Source: Candidatus Segatella violae (lineage in GTDB: Bacteria; Bacteroidota; Bacteroidia; Bacteroidales; Bacteroidaceae). Taken from it: a stretch of 17,247 nucleotides of DNA. The first letter of the stretch is position 1, and each line of letters begins with the position of its first letter. The notes beneath the pieces were generated by a model that did not search any database, had not been told where the DNA came from, and saw only the letters and a list, made by a program, of their open reading frames with translations. Made by a program: the position numbers and the translations under genes. Location: assembly GCA_002440225.1 (NCBI GenBank), contig DJSH01000042.1, positions 1-17,247 of the forward strand, written 5' to 3'. Below, one piece after another: positions 6,714-15,073 of this stretch.

Positions 6714-9185
6714 CTATACTAATGGTCCAAACAAAGTATTCCATCTTACCAATCTATCAATTAAGAATACGCCATCCCATGGCATCTCGAAATTGAGCAT
6801 TCTACCAATCTTAGGTAGTCGAGCCACTCCTCTTTCTGTAGCTTTGTTGGCAAAGGCTATCGCCTTGTCGTAAGGAGCTTCAATGCCGATAGTCTGAATG
6901 TAATCCTCTATCAAGTCTAATGACTGATTTATGTCATCTACCTCGTGTACCATCAAAGCTCTTGAATAGACAGGCTTTCCAAGCTCAGGTTTTTCCTCAT
7001 CAGACAAGAGGATAGTCCAGCTCATCGTGTTACTTCCCCAAACCTTTCCCTTGAAATCATACACACCACGGATAGAATGAATGGCACTTATCTGTTCAGG
7101 AGATACCGTTGGCTTTGGTATCTGTATCTCAGTCTTAGGGAAAGTATCGGCTAGAATTTCGCAGAAACGCTCTGGCGAAACTACACCCCCTCTTTCAATG
7201 TAGAGATTATGGGGAGATGCACAGCCAGCTTGGTCGAACACAGATACATCGACGGAAACTCTGCGAGCCAATTTCTTGGCATCTTGCTCTGATGAAAGGG
7301 ACTCTTTTGCAATCACAGCATAAGAAAGCTTAGGACCAAAGATAACAGTTTCGCAATCTATAGAAGATGGATAACCTGCAACTGTTTCTACAGCTTCCTT
7401 ACCTCCCCATGCAATGCGTACCTTGGCAGACTTTGACATCAGTTCCCCCAACTTTATTGCATGACGAGAGAAATAAACGACACCTACGGTCTTTACCAAA
7501 TCATCTCCCTTTATGGTATATCCATCAGGGGTCGTGTATTCCAAGCCCTCAAAGGCTGACATCAACGAAGCGAAAACACCTCCGTCCTTTGCTGCAACTT
7601 TAATAAGATTGGTGTTTTTGGTCAACATACACTGTACAAGAGCAAACATACCCAATATTTGGACATTACCTGCCATCCAATGACAACAGAGTCCACGGGC
7701 ATTTGCCTTCATAAAATGCTTATCGCTATCACGGCAAGGTAAGAATGTATCTGCATATTTCAAATTACCACGTAATCCGTCAAGAGCCACTTGCTTAAGA
7801 TGGCGCTCGTCACACCATTGTGACAAGAAGAGCAAACCTTTGTCTTTCAAGAATCTGAACTTAGGGTCATTAAGCCAAGTCTTGGCTGCCAATCCTATCA
7901 AACCAATGATAGCTTCTACAGGTTGTTGATGAATCCATTCATTCTGTTCATTTAGTCCATCTATAATGGCCTGTAACTGCTGAATACCATTACCTTCCAA
8001 GACTTCACCTTTAAAATATTGTATCTCTAGATGCTTATCCTCCTCACCTTTGACCTGTGTATTGGCATGGAAGGTCAGTTTTGCTGAAAGAATATCTCCA
8101 CAGCCACGAACCTCTGCCTTCTTCATACGCCCCGTAATGCGGAATCTTGTACCAGGACGACCATATGGACATGGCTCTCTCTCGATAATACCCATATCAT
8201 CTGTAAGTACCACATTACCAGGATAAGAATGAGGGATAGGAGTAACAAATTCCATCATACCCTCCTTACCTGCTGGCAACACTTCACGAGTAACGACATC
8301 ACGTGCCAACACCTTGACATAGGAAGAAGTGTGCTTGCAACCACATGGGCAATCCGGATAGTTAAGTCCCATTTGCTCGGTAAAACCATAGATATCTATA
8401 ACATCAGTTGGCTCAATACCAAATCCATCGGCAAGTTGCTTATTAAACAAACTTTTCTCAACCTTCTCTGCCTCCAACTTCTTCCATCCACCAATGTGTA
8501 TAATCTTAGAGCCTTTAGGCAACTGGATTTTCTCCCCCTTTTCCAAGATTGCCTTCAATACATTGGAATACATGATATAGGTGAAGCCAAAAACTACGAC
8601 AGGCTGATCAGCAGGTATAGTTGTCAAATATTCCTTGATTGCTTCTATATCAAAATAAGAGACTCCATTCTTCGCCTTTAGGAAGAAACCAGACTTGGAT
8701 GCAAAATTTAAGTAACCTGTGATAGCTGCAAAACGAGCACCCAACAGACTGCGGAACTCTGAACGTGGATCAATATCCATGACTAAGAAAGGTTTTCTAT
8801 CCTTGCCGATAAATTCCTGCATCACCTTGACCATAGCCTTTGCCTGACGACGACTAGTCAACTTATCCACCACTATGGTAGAAGGTGTACCGGAAGTTGC
8901 AGAAGACTGAAGGCGAAGTTTGATATCTTCCTTTGGTACTGAGGCTAATCCGAAACCTAGATTTTTGAAAACACTAACAGCCACAGGCGGTATTTGGCGG
9001 ATGTCTGTAAGTTCTTTATGTGGATCAAATCCCTTACGATTACAAAACTGACGATACATGTCATTGTGTTCGTAATGGAATACCAGTTCCTCTTGCAATG
9101 CTTTCAAGTAAATTGCATCAGTCTGAGGACTATTGGAATAAACTGGTTCAGCAAACAACTGATCCATATATGATGTTTCATTCAT
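6714..9185 (-). CDS. LuxE-like acyl-protein synthetase fused to LuxC-like acyl-CoA/acyl-protein reductase
   Basis: An 823-residue two-domain enzyme. Residues about 1-370 resemble LuxE, which activates a carboxylic acid with ATP and passes it to a cysteine. Visible features are the nucleotide-binding segment SSATSGTPST (94-103), YGFTEQMGLNYPDCPCGC (266-283) and a cysteine in RGCGD (C362) near where LuxE carries its acyl group. Residues about 410-823 resemble LuxC, the NADPH-dependent reductase of acyl thioesters to aldehydes; its catalytic cysteine is C655 in DQAGCASPH. In luminous bacteria these are separate subunits of the fatty-acid reductase complex; here they are one chain. No luciferase genes are present. 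Neighbours (ligase, ACP, SDR, VOC) suggest a dedicated aldehyde-forming route for a glycan substituent. Domain calls are firm; substrate is unknown. Confidence 0.9.
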   Translation of the reverse strand: MNETSYMDQLFAEPVYSNSPQTDAIYLKALQEELVFHYEHNDMYRQFCNRKGFDPHKELTDIRQIPPVAVSVFKNLGFGLASVPKEDIKLRLQSSATSGTPSTIVVDKLTSRRQAKAMVKVMQEFIGKDRKPFLVMDIDPRSEFRSLLGARFAAITGYLNFASKSGFFLKAKNGVSYFDIEAIKEYLTTIPADQPVVVFGFTYIMYSNVLKAILEKGEKIQLPKGSKIIHIGGWKKLEAEKVEKSLFNKQLADGFGIEPTDVIDIYGFTEQMGLNYPDCPCGCKHTSSYVKVLARDVVTREVLPAGKEGMMEFVTPIPHSYPGNVVLTDDMGIIEREPCPYGRPGTRFRITGRMKKAEVRGCGDILSAKLTFHANTQVKGEEDKHLEIQYFKGEVLEGNGIQQLQAIIDGLNEQNEWIHQQPVEAIIGLIGLAAKTWLNDPKFRFLKDKGLLFLSQWCDERHLKQVALDGLRGNLKYADTFLPCRDSDKHFMKANARGLCCHWMAGNVQILGMFALVQCMLTKNTNLIKVAAKDGGVFASLMSAFEGLEYTTPDGYTIKGDDLVKTVGVVYFSRHAIKLGELMSKSAKVRIAWGGKEAVETVAGYPSSIDCETVIFGPKLSYAVIAKESLSSEQDAKKLARRVSVDVSVFDQAGCASPHNLYIERGGVVSPERFCEILADTFPKTEIQIPKPTVSPEQISAIHSIRGVYDFKGKVWGSNTMSWTILLSDEEKPELGKPVYSRALMVHEVDDINQSLDLIEDYIQTIGIEAPYDKAIAFANKATERGVARLPKIGRMLNFEMPWDGVFLIDRLVRWNTLFGPLV

Positions 9186-9195
9186 ATCATTATAT

Positions 9196-10638
9196 TTATT
9201 TTAATTTAAGACGTTGGATTTTACCAGAGGTAGTTTTGGGGATTTCATTTATTCGCTCTATCTCTACAGGCAATTTATAGACCTCCAACTGTGGTCGTAA
9301 CTGTGCCATAATCTCTTCATCGGTAAGTCCAGTATCGGCAACAATAAATGCCTTGACGACCTCACCTAACACTACACCTGGGTCTGGGATGCCAATACAA
9401 GCACTCTCTTTGATACCAGGTATCTTGTTTAAAATATCTTCGACCTCCATAGGTGAAACTTTCTTTCCTCCTACGTTGATCATTTCCTTTATTCTGCTTT
9501 TTAGATAAATATTTCCATCGGCATCCATGGTTCCACAATCACCTGTACGGAAATAGCCATCATAGAAATCGGATGCAAATCGTTCAGGAGTTTCCTTCCA
9601 GTAACTGCATGTAACATGCTCTCCCTTTACACAAATCTCACCTTCTTCACCAATGGCTGCAGGTAGTCCTGTAGATTTAAAAATTTTAATTTCTACATAT
9701 GGAGAAGCCTTTCCGATAGAAAGCAGGTTGTCCTTATAAGCATGAAATTCCATGAAGGCACTGCGTGAAGCCTCGGTTGAGCCATAATGCATACAGATTC
9801 GAGTGTTTGGTAGCATGGACATCAACAGTTCCTTGTCCTCCTTTGGCATAAAGGAACTTCCGATTTCTATAAATTTCAGTTGCTCAGCAAATCTACCTAT
9901 ATACTTACCACTCATCTTCTTGATGTATCCCCAACTAGCAGGTACCATCGCAAACATTGTAACGTGGCAGCGAGTCATCTCCTTGAAGAATTTCTTCACA
10001 TTGGCAAAAGTTCCAAGCATTACCACTGTAGCTCCTAAAGAAAGAGAACATCTCAAACGCCCCAAGCCAAAAGAATGGCTCACAGGTAAAGCTAAAAGTT
10101 CTATATCATCATGCGTATTACCTATGAAAGTATTGATATTGCGAGCAGCTGCCGAAAGATTTGAATACGACAAGGCAACCCCCTTAGGAGCGCCTGTCGT
10201 ACCAGTTGTAAAGAGGACATCAGCTACTTGACCAACATCAGGAATGGCATACACAGACTTAGTATCGCTATCAACTACAGACTCAAAAGAAATGGTATCA
10301 CGTTTAACATTATGAAGTGTACCCATAACACATACAGGTGTCGTCGACTTCTCAATGTATTCAAACCTTGTCTGATTGGTGTCCGGATCAATAGGCACAC
10401 AGATGCCACCTGCTATATGCACGCCGAAATATACATAAACAAATTCTATATTTCCTGCAGCCGACAATATTACACGGTCACCTTTCTGGAGATGATACTC
10501 TGTTTGCAACTTGCTAGCAGCTCGTAAACACTCATTCCACAACTGAACATAGGTTATCTCTGTATCACCTGAGATAAGAGCCACCTTGTCAGGAGTTTTC
10601 TGTACATGCTCAAATATCTGTTCCTCAATAGTTTTCAT
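9196..10638 (-). CDS. AMP-dependent acyl-CoA/acyl-ACP ligase (ANL superfamily)
   Basis: A 480-residue adenylate-forming ligase. All core motifs are present: the phosphate-binding loop FTTGTTGAPKG (143-153), YGSTEAS (285-291), RTGD (364-367), the hinge region SRIKEMINVGGKKVSP (381-396) and the C-terminal catalytic lysine in TTSGKIQR (K473). It would convert a carboxylic acid to its AMP ester and load it onto a thiol. The ACP gene ends only 23 nt before its start, so the ACP phosphopantetheine arm is the likely acceptor, though CoA cannot be excluded. The chain is a little shorter than full-length acyl-CoA synthetases but both subdomains are there. The acid specificity pocket is not interpretable by eye. 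Confidence 0.92.
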   Translation of the reverse strand: MKTIEEQIFEHVQKTPDKVALISGDTEITYVQLWNECLRAASKLQTEYHLQKGDRVILSAAGNIEFVYVYFGVHIAGGICVPIDPDTNQTRFEYIEKSTTPVCVMGTLHNVKRDTISFESVVDSDTKSVYAIPDVGQVADVLFTTGTTGAPKGVALSYSNLSAAARNINTFIGNTHDDIELLALPVSHSFGLGRLRCSLSLGATVVMLGTFANVKKFFKEMTRCHVTMFAMVPASWGYIKKMSGKYIGRFAEQLKFIEIGSSFMPKEDKELLMSMLPNTRICMHYGSTEASRSAFMEFHAYKDNLLSIGKASPYVEIKIFKSTGLPAAIGEEGEICVKGEHVTCSYWKETPERFASDFYDGYFRTGDCGTMDADGNIYLKSRIKEMINVGGKKVSPMEVEDILNKIPGIKESACIGIPDPGVVLGEVVKAFIVADTGLTDEEIMAQLRPQLEVYKLPVEIERINEIPKTTSGKIQRLKLK

Positions 10639-10661
10639 TTCTTTGCCGTTAAGAAATACGA

Positions 10662-10892
10662 TTAAAGCTTTGATTCCACTGCCTTGATGATGTCATTTAC
10701 ATCCTCGATGTCCATCATCTCCTCAGGCTCAAACTCTACATCAAACTCATCTTGTACGCTCTGGAGAATATTGAGCTGTCCCAGAGAATCCCAAGTAGGG
10801 AAATCACCAACTGTAGACTCTAATGTAATCTCTTCAGGCTTTACTTCGAGAACATTAGCAATAATCTCGATAACTTTGTCTTTTGTTTCCAT
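10662..10892 (-). CDS. Acyl carrier protein
   Basis: A 76-residue acidic four-helix carrier protein with the phosphopantetheine attachment serine in WDSLGQL (S36). It has the usual length and charge and a typical MMDIEDVNDIIKAVE C-terminal helix. It is unlikely to be the housekeeping fatty-acid ACP, because it is flanked by a dedicated ligase and an SDR inside a polysaccharide locus and its sequence around the serine is WDSLG rather than the DSLD core of primary AcpP proteins. It probably carries the acyl group made or modified by its neighbours and may deliver it to the LuxC domain or to an acyltransferase. Confidence 0.93.
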   Translation of the reverse strand: METKDKVIEIIANVLEVKPEEITLESTVGDFPTWDSLGQLNILQSVQDEFDVEFEPEEMMDIEDVNDIIKAVESKL

Positions 10893-10937
10893 TGTCTTTC
10901 TTTTTTAAATTTTATAATTAATATTGAGGATTCTTAT

Positions 10938-11681
10938 TTACTTGATTCCACCATCTACACGGATTACTTGACCATTGATGAAAGAGGCATCATCACTAGC
11001 CAAGAACAGAACAGTCTTAGCTATCTCTGCAGCATTTCCCAAACGATGCATCAAAGAAGACTGCTCCATCGATTCCTTTGCCTTAACTCCCATCTTCTCA
11101 GCAAAATCTGTCTCGGTTAGACCTGGAGCTACTGCATTAACTCTAACCTTACCTCCCAATTCCTTGGAAAGGACTTTTGTCATAAGAATCATGCTAGCTT
11201 TAGTTGCGCCATAAACTGCATTTCCTGCCTCGCCATCAATACCAGCGATAGAAGCCATATTGACGATAGCCCCATGGGATGACTTACCAAGCAAGCCACA
11301 TAATGACTGAGTTACTAGCAACTGGGAGAAGTAATTTACTTGGAATACCTCATGCACATCTTGCATTCTTGTAAAAGGAAGAATAGCAAGATGCGGTATT
11401 CCGGCATTGTTAACCAACACATCAATAGGCTGTTTCAAAGCTTTAATTTCCTTACATCCTGCTTTTACAGCCGTTTCATCAGACATATCGAAGTATATAG
11501 GAGTAATGGAGATACCATTCTCTTCTGCTATTGACTGAAGAGTAGTCTTCGTATCTTCATTCTCTGTTCGCATACAAGCAATAATACTTGCGCCTTCTGC
11601 AGCGAACTGTTTCAATATCTCCAGTCCTAATCCACGATTAGAGCCAGTTATAACCACTGTTCTATTTTCAAATCTTTTCAT
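10938..11681 (-). CDS. Short-chain dehydrogenase/reductase, FabG-like
   Basis: A 247-residue classical SDR. The Rossmann glycine motif TGSNRGLG (12-19), NNAG (91-94), the catalytic S144 and Y157-x3-K161 (YGATK) and the PG turn at 186-187 are all present. The closing FINGQVIRVDGG is typical of FabG-type 3-oxoacyl-ACP reductases. With an ACP and ligase next door, reduction of a 3-oxo (or oxidation of a hydroxy) acyl group on the carrier protein is the likely job. It starts 4 nt after the stop of the VOC gene and its stop lies 45 nt before the ACP start. A sugar-modifying SDR role is less likely, since the sequence is of the short FabG type rather than the extended epimerase type. Confidence 0.9.
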   Translation of the reverse strand: MKRFENRTVVITGSNRGLGLEILKQFAAEGASIIACMRTENEDTKTTLQSIAEENGISITPIYFDMSDETAVKAGCKEIKALKQPIDVLVNNAGIPHLAILPFTRMQDVHEVFQVNYFSQLLVTQSLCGLLGKSSHGAIVNMASIAGIDGEAGNAVYGATKASMILMTKVLSKELGGKVRVNAVAPGLTETDFAEKMGVKAKESMEQSSLMHRLGNAAEIAKTVLFLASDDASFINGQVIRVDGGIK

Positions 11682-11685
11682 CTGA

Positions 11686-12090
11686 TTATTTTTCTATAAG
11701 TTCTATTAAACCAATTTCTTTCTTAAAGAAGAAACAAACCTTATGATTGTCAAATGCATTAGAAACCTTAATTTTTGAGACCGGCATAAACTTTTCTTTC
11801 TTTAATGTCGTAAATGCAGTTTCTATATTCTCCACCTCATAACAAATGTGATAAGGCGAAACACCTGACTTTTTCAATATATTATTGATTGGAGACTTTT
11901 CATCATGAGGAGCCAGCAATTCAATACAAGGAGATTGAGGATGACGAAGTACACATACCTCAACATTCTGCTCTGGGTCATAAATTTCAATTTGCTTTAT
12001 ATAACCCTGGGCTTCATAAAAAGGTACAGATGCATCGAAGCTATATACTGCAACACCAACATGGTGAAGTCTCATTTTTACATTCTCCAT
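11686..12090 (-). CDS. VOC-superfamily protein, methylmalonyl-CoA-epimerase/glyoxalase-like
   Basis: A 134-residue two-repeat vicinal-oxygen-chelate protein. Likely metal ligands stand at the expected places: H10 (LHHVGVAV), E57 (CIELLAP), H81 (YHICYEV) and E130 (GLIELIE). The layout resembles methylmalonyl-CoA epimerase, which moves a proton next to a thioester. That fits an epimerase or isomerase acting on the ACP-bound acyl group, although glyoxalase-like or other VOC reactions remain possible. Its start overlaps the end of the upstream fusion gene by 13 nt and its stop lies 4 nt before the SDR start, so it belongs to the same transcription unit. Confidence 0.82.
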   Translation of the reverse strand: MENVKMRLHHVGVAVYSFDASVPFYEAQGYIKQIEIYDPEQNVEVCVLRHPQSPCIELLAPHDEKSPINNILKKSGVSPYHICYEVENIETAFTTLKKEKFMPVSKIKVSNAFDNHKVCFFFKKEIGLIELIEK

Positions 12091-13898
12091 AAAATACCTG
12101 TTTGAGTTACTTTTGCAGGAATGCCGTTAGCTATGCTATTTGCTGGGACGGATGCATTAACCAATGTATCGCTTCCGATGATGGCACCATCACCAATACG
12201 CACTCCCATCATTATTGTACAATTTGATGTTAGCCATGCATGCTTACCTATTATAATAGGTAAATGAATACGGGAACCATATACACCAACAGGATGACCA
12301 CCATTATTATCTCTTATCGTTACATCACGACCAATCATCGACCATTCATCCATTAAGATCTTATCCATACAGATAACGGTAAAGTTTACATTCGTCCATG
12401 GACCTTTCTTGATTGTCAATACTCCAGAACCAAAGATTTCAATGTTTAAACCATCTCCAAAGTCTCGATCACCATCCAATATCAACTTACCACCAGACAT
12501 AATTCGTATCCTTGATTGCCTATCAGAATGTCTGAACACAGACGTACCGATACTACAGATACCATTCACTTCTAGAATACCACCCTTTTGGATTTCCAAG
12601 TCACAATGTGGAGTAAATACCAAATATCTGTTTTCTTGCAAACATGTATTCTTAACATCCTTACAAAGAAAATTATAGTAAATAAACTGGAAAAAAGGCT
12701 TAGGGCGATATTGGCCACATATTTTTATTTGATGATAAAAAGCCTTAGCCACATTCCTGAGTTTCTGTTTAGCAGTTAAATGCTTTGGAAATAAATAATC
12801 AAGAACCTCTATGAAATCTTCATGATTAATCTTATCATAAAATTGTTTTCTATCAACTTTTTCTTTTCCAATGTTACTAACTAAAGCTGGGTTACCAGCA
12901 ACAACTATATCTAACGATTCCTCTTCAGTTTTAAGTTTCTTTGTAACCTCCTTCATCAAAGTTTCACCTTTTGATGAATTAACTAGTATCGCAGATGTAC
13001 CAAGATTATCATCTAATTTTGTCGCTTTTGTACTGACATTACCTGCTCTCCAAAAATCACCTATAGACAAATCTGCAACTCTAGGAAATCCCTTAAACTT
13101 ACATTCATAACAGGCCGGTCTTGTAATACAATTTGAGTTAAGGAATGCACGAGTAAAGAAATCGGTATCTTTTGTACCATAATAGGTTTGTCCATTAGCA
13201 AAAACTATCTTTAATGTAAGGTTATGCCATCCTAAATCTTTAGATTTTGGTTTGATATAGACAACCTTAGACTTATATTGCTTTTCCAAGGAATCAAGAA
13301 ATTTTCGGAAGACCTTAGGCGAATTGATACCTCTGCAGAATAAATCTATCGTTATTAAATTATCGTAATCCTTTCGGAGATAAGACTTGAGAGCTGCTAT
13401 TTGACAAGGCAAGTTACATACCATAACTTTCTCGCCAGCCTTTAGCAAACTCTTAACCTGTTTGTAGAAGCCTTGTGCGTCTGCTTGAATGTATTTCGTA
13501 TTACGAAGTTTCAATAAGTCTTCCTTGTTTTTGGATAAATAATTGGTCGCGGCAAAATCATCTGTCCATATTGCACCACCTACATAATATCCATTTTTAA
13601 ATCCCCATTCTGCATAGGCGGTAAACATTCCGCCAGAAGTAGAATCAAATCTAACCTCGATATTCTTATGATTTGCAACTATTGCCTTTGGCTTCTCAAA
13701 GTCATTCTTCTTCAGTTCTTCTGCATGAATCACAGGACAGACTTTCTCGCACAATCCGCAGTCCACGCATTTCTCCTTATTTACCTCAGGATAACAGAAT
13801 CCCTCGTTATCCGTCTTGAACGTGATGGCTTCATGGGCACACACGTCCCCACAAGCGTTGCATCCGCAACACTCCTCTTTTCGTTTAATATCTATCAT
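12078..13898 (-). CDS. Ferredoxin/F420-hydrogenase-beta-like protein fused to a left-handed beta-helix acyltransferase
   Basis: A 606-residue fusion. Residues 10-20 and 44-54 each hold a C-x2-C-x2-C-x3-C set for two [4Fe-4S] clusters. They are followed by an F420 hydrogenase/dehydrogenase beta-subunit-like region (STSGG at 86-90, FCRGI at 187-191, RPACYECKFKG at 260-270) to about residue 375. Residues about 425-606 are a hexapeptide-repeat, left-handed beta-helix transferase, with a probable catalytic His in NNGGHPVG (H535) and a closing NGIPAKV. The first half is common in bacterial polysaccharide loci (pyruvyl-transferase-associated proteins), where its reaction is poorly known; the second half resembles sugar O- or N-acetyltransferases. 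They are usually separate genes. It is the first gene of the acyl cassette, and an 89-nt gap with a stem-loop precedes it. Confidence 0.87.
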   Translation of the reverse strand: MIDIKRKEECCGCNACGDVCAHEAITFKTDNEGFCYPEVNKEKCVDCGLCEKVCPVIHAEELKKNDFEKPKAIVANHKNIEVRFDSTSGGMFTAYAEWGFKNGYYVGGAIWTDDFAATNYLSKNKEDLLKLRNTKYIQADAQGFYKQVKSLLKAGEKVMVCNLPCQIAALKSYLRKDYDNLITIDLFCRGINSPKVFRKFLDSLEKQYKSKVVYIKPKSKDLGWHNLTLKIVFANGQTYYGTKDTDFFTRAFLNSNCITRPACYECKFKGFPRVADLSIGDFWRAGNVSTKATKLDDNLGTSAILVNSSKGETLMKEVTKKLKTEEESLDIVVAGNPALVSNIGKEKVDRKQFYDKINHEDFIEVLDYLFPKHLTAKQKLRNVAKAFYHQIKICGQYRPKPFFQFIYYNFLCKDVKNTCLQENRYLVFTPHCDLEIQKGGILEVNGICSIGTSVFRHSDRQSRIRIMSGGKLILDGDRDFGDGLNIEIFGSGVLTIKKGPWTNVNFTVICMDKILMDEWSMIGRDVTIRDNNGGHPVGVYGSRIHLPIIIGKHAWLTSNCTIMMGVRIGDGAIIGSDTLVNASVPANSIANGIPAKVTQTGILWRM

Positions 13899-13921
13899 AA
13901 AATTGTTTTTGTATTTGGGTA

Positions 13922-13948
13922 TGCTTGGGAGGTTTTATGTCCCAAGCA
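13922..13948 (-). promoter_or_regulatory. Stem-loop in the gap between the FRG gene and the acyl/glycan operon
   Basis: TGCTTGGGA (13922-13930) and TCCCAAGCA (13940-13948) form a perfect 9-bp stem with a 9-nt loop in the 89-nt gap. It lies 24 nt before the start of the 606-residue fusion gene. On the coding strand no U-run follows it, so it could be a weak terminator for the FRG gene or a leader structure of the operon. I could not find a convincing Bacteroidota promoter here: TATTTTTTG on the minus strand is one base too long for TAnnTTTG. Confidence 0.4.
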
Positions 13949-13987
13949 CTCTTCATTCAAAAAATAAAATGTCGATTTTGTTATAAG

Positions 13988-15073
13988 CTAATCCTTAAAC
14001 TCCATTACTGGGCGGAAAATAACTTTCTCCCTGAATTCATCCATTCCCTTCTCTTCCCATTCTTTCTTCACAAGCTCTTTCTCAGAATCTGAAAATCTAA
14101 CAGGCGGGAAATCCTTAATCTTCAGTTGAAGTTTCTTCAAATATCCTTGAAGCTCAACATCATCTACACCAGGATAATATCTTTCCTTACAAAGAGACAA
14201 TGCCTTGAAGGAATAGAATTTGCTATGGATGATAGTATCAGCTTTTGCCTCCAATATACTCTTAGGAAAAAGCTTATCGGCTCGGTTAGTATAGTTGAAT
14301 ATCAACCAAGACATGTCCTTGTCTTGACGGAACTTAATCTTTTGGCAGGCTTTCTTCCGAAAATCTTCATCCTTTCCTAGCCTTAATACAAAACCGGCTT
14401 GTTCGCCTGGGCGAGAGAAAGGCTGCAAACCTACAGCTCTCATGTGCTTGCTGTACATATCATCCATATTAAACGGAAAATCAGTATACATGTATATTAC
14501 ACCATACTCTGGTTCCTTTGGCTCTATCGGATAATATTTTCCATAACGATAAGTGGTGGTGGCAAAGAAAGCTGCAACAAACTTATCGATGGTCAAATCA
14601 AGCAAATCAGTCTTGATGCCATAATGCTGGGCCAAGGCTTCGGCATCTATTTTCAGGTGCAAAGGAATAACCTGCCCATTACTGAGACTGACTTGAAGTC
14701 CACTTTTGAATATATCGGTAAGCGGATAATCCTCTATGAGAAGTTCTAGCTCACATGTCTTCAGGCGCTCGTGAAACACAAGTTCATCAGTCATTCCCTT
14801 GCGAAACAAAGATGGTTTGCATGGCTTGTGATAGCCACTCTCTCCTCTATAATAGCAATTGAACGACAAGCTGCATGGAATAAGGCGACCCATTCCATCA
14901 GGTCCCTCCACAATCTCAAACTTTCCTTCCTGCTCATAAGATGGCATCAGCATGCGAAGAGGTGACTTTTCCAAAGCCCATTTCTCCTCACCATAAGCCA
15001 ACCTGTCCAGCACGTCCATGATGGTAGGAAGCTTGCTTATCATCTCATTTCGTTTGTCTTGCCAATATCCCAT
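13988..15073 (-). CDS. FRG-domain protein
   Basis: A 361-residue soluble protein with the hallmark FRG blocks: FNCYYRGESG (71-80), KPSLFRKG (86-93) and LAQHYGIKTDLLDLT (147-161) followed by AAFFA (167-171). The biochemical role of FRG domains is not established; such genes are frequent in accessory and mobile DNA. The start at 15073 is supported by a GGAGG 9 nt upstream, unlike the glycan genes, and it overlaps the end of the upstream TPR-like gene by 29 nt. An alternative start at 15043 would avoid the overlap. The pair is probably co-expressed and may act together. No transmembrane segment or signal peptide is visible. Confidence 0.83.
   Translation of the reverse strand: MGYWQDKRNEMISKLPTIMDVLDRLAYGEEKWALEKSPLRMLMPSYEQEGKFEIVEGPDGMGRLIPCSLSFNCYYRGESGYHKPCKPSLFRKGMTDELVFHERLKTCELELLIEDYPLTDIFKSGLQVSLSNGQVIPLHLKIDAEALAQHYGIKTDLLDLTIDKFVAAFFATTTYRYGKYYPIEPKEPEYGVIYMYTDFPFNMDDMYSKHMRAVGLQPFSRPGEQAGFVLRLGKDEDFRKKACQKIKFRQDKDMSWLIFNYTNRADKLFPKSILEAKADTIIHSKFYSFKALSLCKERYYPGVDDVELQGYLKKLQLKIKDFPPVRFSDSEKELVKKEWEEKGMDEFREKVIFRPVMEFKD

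Noticed and set aside
8229..8681. A plus-strand open frame of 150 codons within the LuxE-like domain, and a similar one at 6062-6499 within a flippase.
   Set aside because: Both lie wholly antisense to well-supported genes and show no protein-family features.
6714..9185. A bacterial luminescence (lux) operon.
   Set aside because: Only the LuxE and LuxC activities are represented; no luciferase alpha or beta or LuxD gene is present, and the neighbours are glycan genes.
10662..10892. The housekeeping fatty-acid AcpP gene.
   Set aside because: It is surrounded by a dedicated ligase, SDR and VOC gene rather than fabF or other fatty-acid genes, and its motif differs around the serine.
13899..13987. 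A Bacteroidota-type promoter (TTTG then TAnnTTTG) for the operon.
   Set aside because: The nearest match, TATTTTTTG, has the wrong spacing, and no matching upstream box was found.
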